Origin: Pseudomonas taiwanensis | GTDB taxonomy: Bacteria > Pseudomonadota > Gammaproteobacteria > Pseudomonadales > Pseudomonadaceae | NCBI RefSeq assembly: GCF_013393345.1 | Contig: NZ_QJRF01000070.1 | Span: 62,001-126,000 of the forward strand | DNA length: 64,000 nt | Reading direction: 5' to 3' | Shown: positions 27,889 through 36,541 of the stretch, piece after piece | Numbering within the stretch: position 1 is the stretch's first letter | Layout: every line of letters starts with the position of its first letter | Translations under genes and position numbers: made by a program | Notes under the pieces: generated by a model | Told to the model about the DNA's origin: nothing | The model's input: the letters and a program-made list of their open reading frames with translations, nothing else | Database searches by the model: none

Positions 27889-28665
27889 TCACTCGCCGTA
27901 GATATCGAAGTCGAAGTACTTGGCCTGAATCGCCTGGTACTTGCCGTTTTCGCGCAGGGTCTTGATGGCGTTGTTGAACTTCTCGCGCAGTTCGTCATCG
28001 CCCTTGCGCACGGCGATGCCGGCACCTTCGCCGAAGTACTTCGGATCGTTCAGCACCGGGCCGACGAACTCGTAGCCCTTGCCGTTATCGGTCTTGAGGA
28101 AGCCCTCGTTGAGCGGGAAGACGTCGGCCAGCGCGCCGTCCAGGCGACCGGAAAGCACGTCCAGGTAGATCTCGTTCTGGGTGCTGTAGCGCACGATCTT
28201 GATGCCCTTGGGCTCCAGGACCTCGGTGGCGAAGCGGTCGGTGGTGGTGGAGCGCTGGGTACCGATGGTCTTGCCCACCAGGCTCTTGAATTCCGGGTCG
28301 ACCACGTTGCCCTTCTTCATCACCAGGCGCGCCGGGCTGTAGTAGTACTTGCTGGTGAAGTCGACGGATTTCTTGCGCTCATCGGTGATGGTCATGGAGG
28401 ACAGCACGGCGTCCACCTTCTTCACCTTCAGGGAGGGGATCAGGCCATCGAACTCCTGCTCGATCCACTGGCACTTGACCTTCATTTCCTCGCACATGGC
28501 ATTGCCGATGTCGTAGTCGAAGCCGGCGATCTGCCCTTCCGGCGTCTTGAAGGCGAAGGGTGGATAGGCCGCTTCGATGCCAATGCGCAGGGGCTTGTCA
28601 GCAGCGAAAACGCTGGAGGCCAGCAGGCTAAGGGCAAGGCTGCCCAGCAGAACGAGTTTCTTCAT
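27889..28665 (-). CDS. Basic amino-acid (Lys/Arg/Orn) ABC transporter binding protein, orphan
   Basis: A 258-aa family-3 periplasmic binding protein. It has a signal peptide ([20 protein letters not shown], cleavage about residue 22) and the signature [39 protein letters not shown] is typical of lysine/arginine/ornithine binders (ArgT/AotJ type). No permease or ATPase genes adjoin it, so it must use a transporter encoded elsewhere or act as a sensor. It has its own terminator and an extensive upstream palindrome (28821-28853). Ligand specificity is inferred from family resemblance. Confidence 0.88.
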   Translation of the reverse strand: MKKLVLLGSLALSLLASSVFAADKPLRIGIEAAYPPFAFKTPEGQIAGFDYDIGNAMCEEMKVKCQWIEQEFDGLIPSLKVKKVDAVLSSMTITDERKKSVDFTSKYYYSPARLVMKKGNVVDPEFKSLVGKTIGTQRSTTTDRFATEVLEPKGIKIVRYSTQNEIYLDVLSGRLDGALADVFPLNEGFLKTDNGKGYEFVGPVLNDPKYFGEGAGIAVRKGDDELREKFNNAIKTLRENGKYQAIQAKYFDFDIYGE

Positions 28666-28820
28666 GGTGCGACTCCCGCATTACGGATGGAGGCCCGCCG
28701 CATTGCAGGGCGTGCCGGTTCGGAATGGATTTGCGAGGCAGAAGCAGTTGCCGCCAAGGCTGGCCGGCATGGGAATGGAATGGGTAGCTGGCTGTGGATC
28801 ATCATGGACGCCGCTAACTT

Positions 28821-28853
28821 GTACTTGTGAGTCCATACTGGACTCAAATGTAC
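28821..28853. promoter_or_regulatory. Palindromic operator-like site upstream of the binding-protein gene
   Basis: TGAGTCC-ATACT-GGACTCA (28828-28846) is a perfect 7-bp inverted repeat with outer GTAC half-sites at 28821-28824 and 28850-28853. On the minus strand a TTGAGT hexamer lies within it, so it may overlap the promoter. The protein that binds it is unknown. Confidence 0.5.
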
Positions 28854-28869
28854 ATATCGTCAATGGCCC

Positions 28870-28896
28870 AAGAAAAAGCCCGGCGGGTCCGGGCTT
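28870..28896 (-). terminator. Intrinsic terminator, probably of moaCDE
   Basis: On the minus strand an AAGCCCGG / CCGGGCTT-type stem is followed by TTTTTCTT. It lies about 140 nt past the moaE stop, with a REPIN between. Confidence 0.75.
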
Positions 28897-28918
28897 CGAG
28901 ACAACAGGAACAAATATC

Positions 28919-29016
28919 TGTGGGGGCGAATTTATTCGCGAAGGGGAGCGTAGCTGCCCCTAGGGACTCCAAATGGCAGGCCTGCGGCCTGCTTAGCGAA
29001 TGAATTCGCCCCCACA
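28919..29016. repeat. REPIN doublet
   Basis: TGTGGGGGCGAATTTATTCG and CGAATGAATTCGCCCCCACA face each other across about 60 nt, forming a classic inverted REP pair. Inner GC-rich inverted segments (GGCAGGCC / GGCCTGC) extend the fold. It lies between the moaE stop and the terminator. Confidence 0.85.
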
Positions 29017-29038
29017 GGAAAAGCAGTCCGCACTCGGT

Positions 29039-29488
29039 TCATTCCCAGCGCTCGGCAGCGGTCTTGTCGCTGCACCGCCCTTCCACCCAGCGTGGGCCTT
29101 CGGCGGTGTCTTCCTTCTTCCAGAACGGCGCGCGGGTCTTGAGGAAGTCCATGATGAAGTTGCAGGCGTCGAACGCTGCCTGGCGATGGGCGCTGGCAGT
29201 ACCGACGAAGACGATGGGCTCGCCCGGCTCCAGGCGGCCGATGCGGTGGAGGATATCCACATTGAGCAGCGGCCAGCGTTCCCGTGCTTCGGCCGCGATC
29301 TTCTCCAGGGCCTTCTCAGTCATGCCCGGATAGTGTTCGAGGAACATACCGGCTACATCCTGGCCGTCGTTGAAGTCGCGCACATAGCCGACGAAGCCGA
29401 CCACCGCGCCAATCCCCACATTGGCCGCGTGCAGCGCGTTGAGTTCAACACCGGGATCGAAAGCGATTTCCTGCACGCGAATGGCCAT
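29039..29488 (-). CDS. moaE: Molybdopterin synthase catalytic subunit MoaE
   Basis: A 149-aa large subunit of molybdopterin synthase, which transfers sulfur from the MoaD thiocarboxylate to cyclic pyranopterin phosphate. Recognisable segments are GAVVGFVGYVRDFNDG, LEHYPGMTEKALEKIA, RIGRLEPGEPIVFVGTASAHRQAAF and FLKTRAPFWKKE, with the conserved catalytic Lys region near the end. It is one nucleotide from the moaD stop, so it is translationally coupled and completes a moaC-moaD-moaE operon. Confidence 0.95.
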   Translation of the reverse strand: MAIRVQEIAFDPGVELNALHAANVGIGAVVGFVGYVRDFNDGQDVAGMFLEHYPGMTEKALEKIAAEARERWPLLNVDILHRIGRLEPGEPIVFVGTASAHRQAAFDACNFIMDFLKTRAPFWKKEDTAEGPRWVEGRCSDKTAAERWE

Positions 29489-29489
29489 C

Positions 29490-29741
29490 TCAGCCTCCGG
29501 TCACGGTGGGGAAGAAGGCGACTTCGTCACCGTCGCTGAGGGCTTCGTCCAGGCTGCACAGCTCCTGGTTGCGGGCGCACATCAGGTTCTGTTCGGCGAG
29601 AACCTCCCAGACACCGCCACGGGCCAGCAGATGCCGGCGCAGATCATCCAGCTTCGCGAACGTCGGGTCACAGTTGAGCTGCTCGCCTTCGATGCCGAGC
29701 GCTTCACGGTAACGGGCGAAATACTGCACGCGAATCATCAT
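29490..29741 (-). CDS. moaD: Molybdopterin synthase sulfur carrier MoaD
   Basis: An 83-aa ubiquitin-like sulfur carrier ending in the diagnostic GG (FFPTVTGG), whose C-terminal glycine is thiocarboxylated. Two adjacent ATG codons (29741 and 29738) follow a GGGGAG site; the second has better spacing. The moaC stop and first ATG overlap as TAATG. It works with MoaE in the cytoplasm. Confidence 0.94.
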   Translation of the reverse strand: MMIRVQYFARYREALGIEGEQLNCDPTFAKLDDLRRHLLARGGVWEVLAEQNLMCARNQELCSLDEALSDGDEVAFFPTVTGG

Positions 29742-30211
29742 TACTCCCCGGCCTGGTAATGGCCGCTCTTGCCGCCCAGCTTTTCCAGCAGGCGTACGTT
29801 TTCAATGGTCATGCCGCGATCGACCGCCTTGCACATGTCATAGATGGTCAGGGCAGCCACGCTGGCGGCGGTCAGCGCTTCCATTTCCACGCCGGTCTGC
29901 CCGGCCAGTTTGCAGCGGGCGACGATATGCACGCAGTCGTCCCCTTCCGCGGCCAGCTCCACCTTGACGCTGGTGAGCATCAACGGGTGACACAACGGAA
30001 TGAGATCGGAGGTCTTTTTCGCCGCCTGGATGCCGGCAATGCGCGCCACGGCGAACACGTCGCCCTTGGGGTGGCCGCCGGACTGGATCATGGCGAGGGT
30101 TTCCGGGCGCATGCGCACACGGGCTTCGGCCGTCGCCTCACGGGACGTCACCGCCTTGTCGGTGACGTCGACCATGTTGGCGCGACCTTGGGCATCGAGA
30201 TGGGTAAGCAC
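29741..30211 (-). CDS. moaC: Cyclic pyranopterin monophosphate synthase MoaC
   Basis: A 156-aa enzyme completing the first step of molybdenum cofactor synthesis with MoaA, which is not in this window. Family segments include [60 protein letters not shown] and the GGKSGHY C-terminus. The start is GTG at 30211 with a GGAG site 7 nt upstream. It heads moaCDE and is separated from the upstream phoH-like gene by a perfect palindrome. Confidence 0.95.
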   Translation of the reverse strand: MLTHLDAQGRANMVDVTDKAVTSREATAEARVRMRPETLAMIQSGGHPKGDVFAVARIAGIQAAKKTSDLIPLCHPLMLTSVKVELAAEGDDCVHIVARCKLAGQTGVEMEALTAASVAALTIYDMCKAVDRGMTIENVRLLEKLGGKSGHYQAGE

Positions 30212-30253
30212 TGCGAGTCTCCTTGGACAGGAGACAGATTGTATACAGAAATC

Positions 30254-30283
30254 CCCGCTGGGCGGCAGCTGCCGCCCAGCGGG
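30254..30283 (-). terminator. Perfect 15-bp palindrome ending the phoH-like transcript
   Basis: A perfectly self-complementary 30-bp GC-rich sequence (CCCGCTGGGCGGCAG and its complement, no loop) lies 10 nt after the PIN-PhoH stop. GATTTCTG follows on the minus strand. It probably works as a terminator, with a weak T-tract. Confidence 0.65.
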
Positions 30284-30292
30284 AGTCGAGGG

Positions 30293-31684
30293 TCACATAT
30301 GCGCTTCGGCGTACTCGGCCAGCACGGAGCGCGGCACGCCCTGGAGGGTGATGTGCACGCCGTGGGGGAAGTCCTTGAAGCGTTCGGTCAGGTAGGTCAG
30401 GCCCGAGCTCGGGGCGGAAAGGTAAGGGGTGTCGATCTGCGCCAGGTTGCCCAGGCAGATCACCTTGGAGCCAGTACCGGCACGCGTGATGATGGTTTTC
30501 ATCTGGTGCGGCGTCAGGTTCTGGCACTCGTCGATGATGATCAGGCTCTGCTGGAAGCTGCGGCCGCGGATGTAGTTCAGGGATTTGAACTGCAGCGGCA
30601 CCTTGCTGAGGATGTAATCCACGCTGCCGTGGGTGTTCTCGTCGTCCATGTGCAGGGCTTCGAGGTTGTCGGTGATCGCACCCAGCCAGGGCTCCATCTT
30701 CTCCGCCTCGGTACCGGGCAGGAAGCCGATTTCCTGGTCCAGGCCCTGCACGCTGCGGGTGGCGATGATGCGCCGGTAGCGCTTGCTGACCATGGTCTGC
30801 TCGATAGCTGCGGCCAGCGCCAGGATGGTCTTGCCCGAACCCGCCGCACCGCTGAGGTTGACCAGGTGGATATCCGGGTCCAGCAGCGCGTAGAGCGCCA
30901 GCGCCTGGTACACATCGCGCGGACGCAGGCCCCAGGCTTCCTGATGCAGCAGCGGCTCCTGATGCAGATCGAGGATCAGCAGCTCATCGGCCTTGATGCC
31001 CTTGATCCAGCCGACGAAACCCTGCTCGTCGACGATGAACTCGTTGACGTGCACGGCTGGAAGGTTGTCGGTGAGCTGCACGCGATGCCAGGTACGTCCA
31101 TGGTCCTGGCGCGTCTCCACCTTGCTCACACGGTCCCAGAACGACCCGGGCATATCGTGGTAGCCACGGGACAGCAGGGACACATCGTCGACCAACTGGT
31201 CGGTGTGGTAGTCCTCGGAATCGATCCCGCAGGCGCGCGCCTTCAGGCGCATGTTGATGTCCTTGGTCACCAGCACCACGGACATGCCCGGCCTGCGGCT
31301 CTTCAGCTCCACCAGCTGGTTGATGATCTTGTTGTCGTTGAGGTCTTCAGGCAGCCAGGTGATGGGGGCTGCGCGTTTGCTCATGAGAATCGAGAGGAAG
31401 CCGCAGGGGCCGCTTTTCTCTCGCTGGATGGGTACTCCGTGCTCCACTTCCTCGGGGGTTGCGCCACTGAGAATCTTGTCGATATTACGGATGGCCTGCC
31501 TGCATTCAGCGGCAACGCCCTGCTTGCCAGTCTTCAGCTTGTCCAACTCCTCCAGCACGGTCATCGGAATGGCCACGTGGTGTTCCTGGAAGTTGAACAA
31601 GGCGTTGGGATCGTGGATCAGGACGTTGGTGTCGAGCGCGTACAAGGTTGGAGCGGTAGGGCGGGAGCGTCCGTGGTCATCCAT
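30293..31684 (-). CDS. PIN-PhoH fusion protein (YlaK-type)
   Basis: A 463-aa cytoplasmic protein joining an N-terminal PIN ribonuclease-like domain (about residues 13-140, YALDTNVLIHDPNALFNF) to a C-terminal PhoH ATPase domain. PhoH shows Walker A GAAGSGKTILALAAAIEQT and Walker B SLIIIDECQNLTPHQMKTII. PhoH2-type PIN-PhoH proteins have been described as ATP-driven RNA helicase/RNases in other bacteria. The PIN acidic residue in LDTN is retained. ATG 31684 has GAAGGTGA upstream. It is monocistronic and divergent from yaaA. Confidence 0.9.
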   Translation of the reverse strand: MDDHGRSRPTAPTLYALDTNVLIHDPNALFNFQEHHVAIPMTVLEELDKLKTGKQGVAAECRQAIRNIDKILSGATPEEVEHGVPIQREKSGPCGFLSILMSKRAAPITWLPEDLNDNKIINQLVELKSRRPGMSVVLVTKDINMRLKARACGIDSEDYHTDQLVDDVSLLSRGYHDMPGSFWDRVSKVETRQDHGRTWHRVQLTDNLPAVHVNEFIVDEQGFVGWIKGIKADELLILDLHQEPLLHQEAWGLRPRDVYQALALYALLDPDIHLVNLSGAAGSGKTILALAAAIEQTMVSKRYRRIIATRSVQGLDQEIGFLPGTEAEKMEPWLGAITDNLEALHMDDENTHGSVDYILSKVPLQFKSLNYIRGRSFQQSLIIIDECQNLTPHQMKTIITRAGTGSKVICLGNLAQIDTPYLSAPSSGLTYLTERFKDFPHGVHITLQGVPRSVLAEYAEAHM

Positions 31685-32100
31685 ACTCGGTCACCTTCTT
31701 ATAGGGCCAGGCGACGGAATGCCAGGGAGGCTCTCCGCCGCGGAGGGCCGCCGACCTCCCCGCTCCGGGTCATGCCGGTTAAGGGATGGAGCCAACAAGG
31801 TGAGGGCCGATGGCCGCCACCTGTCTGCAGGGTTCGGCGGTCTGATTTGTTAATACTCCATTCGGGATGACAGAAAAAAGAACTTTTTTGCCTGTACACG
31901 ATTTTTTTTCAGTACGACAAAAAGACCTTGGCGCGTAGGAAAGCACCCGTTAAATTCGAAAGTCCCCTCCCCCGAAATTCCTCGACTTTTCCCGCTTGGG
32001 ATCATTCCGGCTGCCGTATCCAACCTGCCTATCGGCGGGATAGGTGGAGCCAACCGACGCAAATCCCTAGAATCGCCCCGTTCCCGAAGGAGACGATTCG
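31685..32100. other. Divergent region phoH-like/yaaA
   Basis: This 416-nt stretch holds no gene that I can support. It contains an A/T-rich palindrome AAAAAAG-AA-CTTTTTT (31874-31889) and a T8 run near 31902. On the plus strand a TAGAAT -10-like hexamer lies near 32068, about 30 nt before yaaA. Confidence 0.5.
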
Positions 32101-32880
32101 ATGCTGTTGGTGATTTCCCCTGCCAAGACCCTGGACTACGAGACCCCGCCGGTCACTTCGCGCTTCACCCAGCCGGAGTTCCTCGACCATGCCCAGGAGC
32201 TGATCCAGCAACTGCGCGAGCTCAGCCCCGCGCAAATCGCCGAGCTGATGCACCTGTCCGACAAACTCGCCGGCCTCAACGTCGCGCGCTACGGCAGCTG
32301 GCATCCGGATTTCACCCCAGCCAATGCCAAGCAGGCCCTACTGGCCTTCAAGGGCGACGTGTACACGGGCCTCAATGCCGAAGATTTCGTCGAGGCCGAC
32401 TTCGACTTCGCGCAGCAGCATCTGCGCATGCTCTCCGGCCTCTATGGCCTGCTGCGACCGCTGGACCTGATGCAGCCCTACCGCCTGGAAATGGGCACTA
32501 AGCTGGCCAATGCCCGCGGCAAGGACCTTTATGCCTTCTGGGGCGAGCGCATCAGTGGCTGGCTGAACGAAGCCCTGGCGGCCCAGGGTGACGACATCCT
32601 GCTCAACCTAGCCTCCAACGAGTACTTCAGTTCGGTGAAGCGCAAGGCGCTGAACGCCCGCATCATCGATACCGAGTTCAAGGACCTGAAGAACGGCCAG
32701 TACAAGATCATCAGTTTCTACGCCAAGAAGGCCCGAGGCCTGATGGCCCGCTACGTGATCAAGGAGCGCCTGCAGGACCCTGAAGGCCTCAAGGACTTCA
32801 ACTATCAGGGCTACCGCTACTCGGCGGAGCATTCCAAGCCGGACAGCCTGGTGTTCCTGCGCGACGAGCCGCAGGAGTGA
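32101..32880 (+). CDS. yaaA: Peroxide stress protein YaaA (DUF328/UPF0246)
   Basis: A 259-aa cytoplasmic protein of the YaaA family, which in E. coli limits intracellular free iron during peroxide stress. Diagnostic segments are the N-terminal [51 protein letters not shown] and [14 protein letters not shown]. Length is as expected. ATG 32101 follows GAAGGAGACGATTCG. The gene is followed by a clean terminator and lies just upstream of the alginate regulatory region, with which it shares no evident function. Confidence 0.93.
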   Translation: MLLVISPAKTLDYETPPVTSRFTQPEFLDHAQELIQQLRELSPAQIAELMHLSDKLAGLNVARYGSWHPDFTPANAKQALLAFKGDVYTGLNAEDFVEADFDFAQQHLRMLSGLYGLLRPLDLMQPYRLEMGTKLANARGKDLYAFWGERISGWLNEALAAQGDDILLNLASNEYFSSVKRKALNARIIDTEFKDLKNGQYKIISFYAKKARGLMARYVIKERLQDPEGLKDFNYQGYRYSAEHSKPDSLVFLRDEPQE

Positions 32881-32888
32881 GATGACAG

Positions 32889-32914
32889 AACCCCGCCGCA
32901 ATGGCGGGGTTTTC
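32889..32914 (+). terminator. Intrinsic terminator of yaaA
   Basis: CCCCGCC-GCAAT-GGCGGGG followed by TTTT, 10 nt after the stop. Confidence 0.88.
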
Positions 32915-32960
32915 GTTTGTGCCGTCGCTATCCCTTTCCTGCTCGCCTGGCACTTCTGGT

Positions 32961-32991
32961 GTTGGGCTTCGCTGCGCTCTGCCCAACCTAC
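32961..32991 (-). repeat. Solo copy of the array-type REP element
   Basis: GTTGGGCTTCGCTGCGCTCT followed by GCCCAACCTAC equals the right arm of the tandem units at 14749-15716. It can fold on itself through GTTGGGC / GCCCAAC. Confidence 0.85.
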
Positions 32992-33076
32992 GGGGCGGGT
33001 GCGGGCCACTGGATTGCCACTGCGGCTTCAATATCACTTCAAGATCATATGGCTGGCACAAGTTCGTCCTTGATAC

Positions 33077-33155
33077 TGGCGAACTTGTTTTTTGATGGTG
33101 GCCAAGTTGTTTTCGGATAGTGGCCAACTTGCAAAATGCAATAGTCGAAAACTTG
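33077..33155 (+). promoter_or_regulatory. Four phased direct repeats upstream of the algD promoter
   Basis: TGGCGAACTTG (33077), TGGCCAAGTTG (33099), TGGCCAACTTG (33121) and CGAAAACTTG (33146) recur at 22-25-bp spacing, about two helical turns. They end 16 bp before the -35 element. The third matches TGGCCAACTTG exactly, the first two have one mismatch each, and the fourth is partial. This is the pattern of an activator or repressor bound on one DNA face. The protein is not identified. Confidence 0.55.
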
Positions 33156-33170
33156 CAAACTGCCTGATTG

Positions 33171-33198
33171 GAACTTTTTCAAATCACGTCAACTCTGA
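33171..33198 (+). promoter_or_regulatory. AlgU (sigma-E type) promoter of the alginate operon
   Basis: GAACTT (33171-33176), 17 nt, TCTGA (33194-33198) is an exact match to the AlgU/sigma-22 consensus used at algD in P. aeruginosa. Transcription should start near 33205, giving a leader of about 450 nt before algD. Confidence 0.88.
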
Positions 33199-33255
33199 GA
33201 ATGCCACGACCTTGACACGGGGCGTAGTCAAAAAACTGCAATAAGTAAAATCTGG

Positions 33256-33265
33256 GACGAACGGT
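33256..33265 (-). promoter_or_regulatory. AlgR box
   Basis: GACGAACGGT is the exact complement of ACCGTTCGTC, the high-affinity AlgR-binding sequence known from P. aeruginosa algD. It lies about 50 bp downstream of the predicted transcription start. A weaker core match (GTTCGTC) occurs near 33062-33068. Confidence 0.65.
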
Positions 33266-33313
33266 AGGAACTATCCGAAATGACGGACACTCATACCCCC
33301 GTGACTTAATTCT

Positions 33314-33395
33314 TCACACCATATTTCGGTGTGATCTCAAACTGCCTTTACCAACTATCGGCTCGCAGCCGAGGGGTAGTTTTTATCTGGCGAAA
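33314..33395 (+). promoter_or_regulatory. Structured algD leader: hairpin plus terminator-like stem
   Basis: TCACACC / GGTGTGA (33314-33334, 7-nt loop) is followed by a stem with outer arms AACTA / TAGTT (33353-33357, 33376-33380) and inner CGGCT-CGC-AGCCG, then a run of Ts (TTTTTAT). The order hairpin, stem, T-run inside an untranslated leader resembles an attenuator, though the second stem has an asymmetric bulge. Confidence 0.45.
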
Positions 33396-33655
33396 GCCAA
33401 ATAAGTTAATTAAGGAGAAGCGCAACAAACTCGACCTACTGGACAAAACCAACGAGCCAGAGCCGTTGCGGCGATCAGCTCAGGACTCTACCCGGGCAAG
33501 CAATGCGACATGCCCAGTTCAGGCGCCCTAACTTTGGCGTCCGGTACTACTCATGCCTGTGCACTTTAAAGTTGCAACTGCGACATAAAGGTGCAAACGG
33601 AAGTGACACTAACGTCACATATTAAACAGCGTGCTTAAAGGACGAGGTGAATACG

Positions 33656-34966
33656 ATGCGAATCAGCATCTTCGGTTTGGGCTATGTTGGTGCAGTGTGC
33701 GCCGGCTGCCTCTCTGCTCGTGGTCATGAAGTTGTCGGTGTCGACGTTTCTCAGACCAAAATCGACCTGATCAACAATGGCAAATCGCCCATTGTCGAAC
33801 CGGGTCTGGAAGAACTTCTACAGCAAGGCGTGAAAACTGGCCGTCTGCGCGGCACTACCGATGTCGCCGGTGCCGTTCGCGACACCCAGGTTTCCTTCAT
33901 CTGCGTCGGTACCCCGAGCAAGAAGAATGGCGACCTGTCGCTCGACTACATCGAAGGCGTCTGCCGCGAAATCGGCTTCGCCCTGCGCGACAAGGCCGAG
34001 CGCCACACCGTGGTCGTACGCAGCACCGTGCTGCCGGGCACCGTGAAGAACGTGGTGATCCCGATCATCGAAGACTGCTCCGGCAAGAAGGCCGGCGTGG
34101 ACTTCGGCGTCGCTGTGAACCCCGAGTTCCTCCGCGAAAGCACCGCGATCAAGGACTACGACTACCCGCCCATGACCGTGATCGGCGAGCTGGACAAGGC
34201 CGCCGGTGACGTCCTGGAAACCCTGTACCGCGAGCTCGACGCCCCGATCATCCGCAAGGACATCGAAGTGGCCGAGATGATCAAGTACACCTGCAACGTG
34301 TGGCACGCGGCCAAGGTCACCTTCGCCAACGAAATCGGCAACATCGCCAAGGCGGTCGGCGTCGATGGTCGTGAGGTGATGGACGTGGTCTGCCAGGACA
34401 ACAAACTCAACCTGTCCAAGTACTACATGCGCCCGGGCTTCGCCTTCGGCGGTTCCTGCCTGCCCAAGGACGTGCGCGCGCTGAACTACCGCGCCACTTC
34501 CCTGGACGTGGAATCCCCGCTGATCGGCTCGCTGATGCGCAGCAACGCCGGCCAGGTGCAGAAGGCGTTCGACATCATCTCCGGCCACGACAAGCGCAAG
34601 GTCGCCCTGCTCGGCCTGTCCTTCAAGGCCGGTACCGACGACCTGCGTGAAAGCCCGCTGGTGGAACTCGCCGAGATGCTGATCGGCAAGGGTTATGACC
34701 TCAGCATCTACGACCGCAACGTCGAGTACGCCCGCGTCCACGGTGCCAACAAGGACTACATCGAGTCGAAGATCCCCCACGTGTCCTCGCTGCTGGACAG
34801 CAACTTCGACGCGGTGGTCGACAAGGCGGACATCATCGTCCTGGGCAACCGTGACGAGCTGTTCGCCCCGCTGGCCCAGAAAGCACCGGCCGGCAAGCAG
34901 GTGATCGACCTGGTGGGCTTCATGCCCAAGGGCTCCCAAGGCAACGCCGAGGGAATCTGCTGGTAA
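33656..34966 (+). CDS. algD: GDP-mannose 6-dehydrogenase
   Basis: AlgD oxidises GDP-mannose to GDP-mannuronate with two NAD, the committed step of alginate synthesis. The 436-aa protein starts [14 protein letters not shown] (Rossmann GxGxxG) and has the catalytic Cys268 in [12 protein letters not shown]. It retains the [14 protein letters not shown] and [20 protein letters not shown] segments, ending EGICW as in P. aeruginosa. ATG 33656 gives the known length. An in-frame GTG nine nt upstream (33647) would add three residues. It is first of twelve operon genes, behind an AlgU promoter and a long leader. Confidence 0.97.
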   Translation: MRISIFGLGYVGAVCAGCLSARGHEVVGVDVSQTKIDLINNGKSPIVEPGLEELLQQGVKTGRLRGTTDVAGAVRDTQVSFICVGTPSKKNGDLSLDYIEGVCREIGFALRDKAERHTVVVRSTVLPGTVKNVVIPIIEDCSGKKAGVDFGVAVNPEFLRESTAIKDYDYPPMTVIGELDKAAGDVLETLYRELDAPIIRKDIEVAEMIKYTCNVWHAAKVTFANEIGNIAKAVGVDGREVMDVVCQDNKLNLSKYYMRPGFAFGGSCLPKDVRALNYRATSLDVESPLIGSLMRSNAGQVQKAFDIISGHDKRKVALLGLSFKAGTDDLRESPLVELAEMLIGKGYDLSIYDRNVEYARVHGANKDYIESKIPHVSSLLDSNFDAVVDKADIIVLGNRDELFAPLAQKAPAGKQVIDLVGFMPKGSQGNAEGICW

Positions 34967-35030
34967 AGCGCCCTGCCCCTCTTCCCCAACGGGAAGGGGG
35001 GCATCCGCCAAACGAGCCCAGGACGACTCT

Positions 35031-36512
35031 ATGGACAAGATCAAGCATGGCCTGCTCGAAGCCTCGGGCTGGCTGTTCTACCTCATTGCACTGATGCTGC
35101 TGGCACTGGCACTGCCCAGGTCCGTTTTCGACCCCGACTCCAAGCATTTCCTGCTGCTGATCGGGGCTGTGGGCATCTGGCGCTATTCCATGGGCGCCCT
35201 GCACTTCGTGCGCGGCACGCTGTTCCTCTACTTCGTGTATCCCTGGTACAAGCGGCGCCTGGCCAAGCTCGGCAACGCGGCAGACCCGTCCCACGTGTTC
35301 CTGCTGGTGACGAGCTTCCGCATCGAGGCCCTGACCACCGCCATGGTCTACCGCTCAGTGATCGAGGAAGCCATCGCCTGCGGCTACCCGACCACCGTCG
35401 TCTGCTCCATCGTCGAGCTGTCCGACGAGCTGCTGGTGAAGAACCTCTGGACGAAGCTCGCGCCACCGTCGCGGGTCAAGCTGGACTTCGTGCGCATTCC
35501 CGGTACCGGCAAGCGCGATGGCCTGGCCTATGGCTTCCGCGCCATCTCCCGGCAACTGCCGGATGCGGACGCGGTCGTGGCGGTGATCGACGGCGACACA
35601 GTGCTGGCCGAAGGCGTGGTCAAGAAGACCGTGCCCTGGTTCAAGCTCTTCCCCAACGTCGGCGGCCTGACCACCAACGAGTTCTGCGAGGTGCGCGGCA
35701 GCTACATCATGAGCGAGTGGCACAAGCTGCGATTCGCCCAGCGCCACCTCAACATGTGCTCGATGGCCCTCTCCAAGCGCGTGCTGACCATGACCGGGAG
35801 GATGTCGGTGTTCCGCGCCAGCGTGGTGACCGATCCGGACTTCATCGCCGACGTGGAAAGCGACCACCTGGACCACTGGCGTCTGGGGCGTTTCCAGTTC
35901 CTCACCGGTGACGACAAGTCCAGCTGGTACAGCCTGATGCGCCTGGGCTACGACACCTTCTACGTTCCGGATGCCGCGATCAACACGGTCGAGCACCCGC
36001 CGGAGAAGAGTTTCATCAAGGCCAGTCGCAAGCTGATGTTCCGCTGGTACGGCAACAACCTGCGGCAGAACTCCCGCGCCCTGGCGCTCGGTCCGCGTCG
36101 TCTCGGCTGGTTCACCTCCGTCGTACTGGCCGACCAGCGTGCCTCGATGTGGACCTGCCTGCTGGGCCTGGCCGTGGCCATCATCGCCAGCCTGAAGTAC
36201 AGCATCGCCTACCTGCTGGTGTACCTCCTGTGGATCGGCCTTACCCGCTTCGTCCTGACCCTGCTGCTCAGCATTACCGGGCACCGGATCGGACCGGCCT
36301 ACCCCTTGATCCTCTATTACAACCAGATCGTCGGAGCGCTGGTGAAGATCTACGTCTTCTTCCGCCTCGACCAGCAGTCCTGGACTCGCCAGAACACCAA
36401 GCTCAACCGTGACCTCGCGAGCTTCTCGCGCTGGTTCAACACCTGGTCCTCACGCGCCATGACCTTCTCCGCAACCAGCGTATTCGTCGCCGCGCTGCTG
36501 GCGATCGTGTGA
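35031..36512 (+). CDS. alg8: Mannuronan synthase Alg8
   Basis: Alg8 is the family-2 glycosyltransferase that polymerises mannuronate across the inner membrane. The 493-aa protein has N-terminal TMs ([14 protein letters not shown]), a cytoplasmic GT domain with the DGD nucleotide-sugar motif ([13 protein letters not shown]), the downstream [13 protein letters not shown] acidic segment and [17 protein letters not shown], equivalent to the processivity motif. Several C-terminal TMs follow. It lies 64 nt after algD; a CTTCCCC / GGGAAG inverted repeat is in that gap. It works with Alg44, which carries the c-di-GMP sensor. Confidence 0.96.
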   Translation: MDKIKHGLLEASGWLFYLIALMLLALALPRSVFDPDSKHFLLLIGAVGIWRYSMGALHFVRGTLFLYFVYPWYKRRLAKLGNAADPSHVFLLVTSFRIEALTTAMVYRSVIEEAIACGYPTTVVCSIVELSDELLVKNLWTKLAPPSRVKLDFVRIPGTGKRDGLAYGFRAISRQLPDADAVVAVIDGDTVLAEGVVKKTVPWFKLFPNVGGLTTNEFCEVRGSYIMSEWHKLRFAQRHLNMCSMALSKRVLTMTGRMSVFRASVVTDPDFIADVESDHLDHWRLGRFQFLTGDDKSSWYSLMRLGYDTFYVPDAAINTVEHPPEKSFIKASRKLMFRWYGNNLRQNSRALALGPRRLGWFTSVVLADQRASMWTCLLGLAVAIIASLKYSIAYLLVYLLWIGLTRFVLTLLLSITGHRIGPAYPLILYYNQIVGALVKIYVFFRLDQQSWTRQNTKLNRDLASFSRWFNTWSSRAMTFSATSVFVAALLAIV

Positions 36513-36541
36513 GCACAAGGAACCTGACAGGAATCGAAGCC

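Noticed and set aside
31874-31889. Intrinsic terminator at the AAAAAAG/CTTTTTT palindrome
   Set aside because: The stem is all A/T with a 2-nt loop and is too weak; it is not placed after any gene.
33081-33110. A second AlgU promoter starting at the GAACTT at 33081
   Set aside because: No TCTGA-like -10 at 16-17 nt; the hexamer is part of the upstream iterated repeats.
33331-33531. 66-codon GTG-initiated frame in the algD leader
   Set aside because: No ribosome site; it overlaps the structured, terminator-like part of the leader and has no recognisable features.
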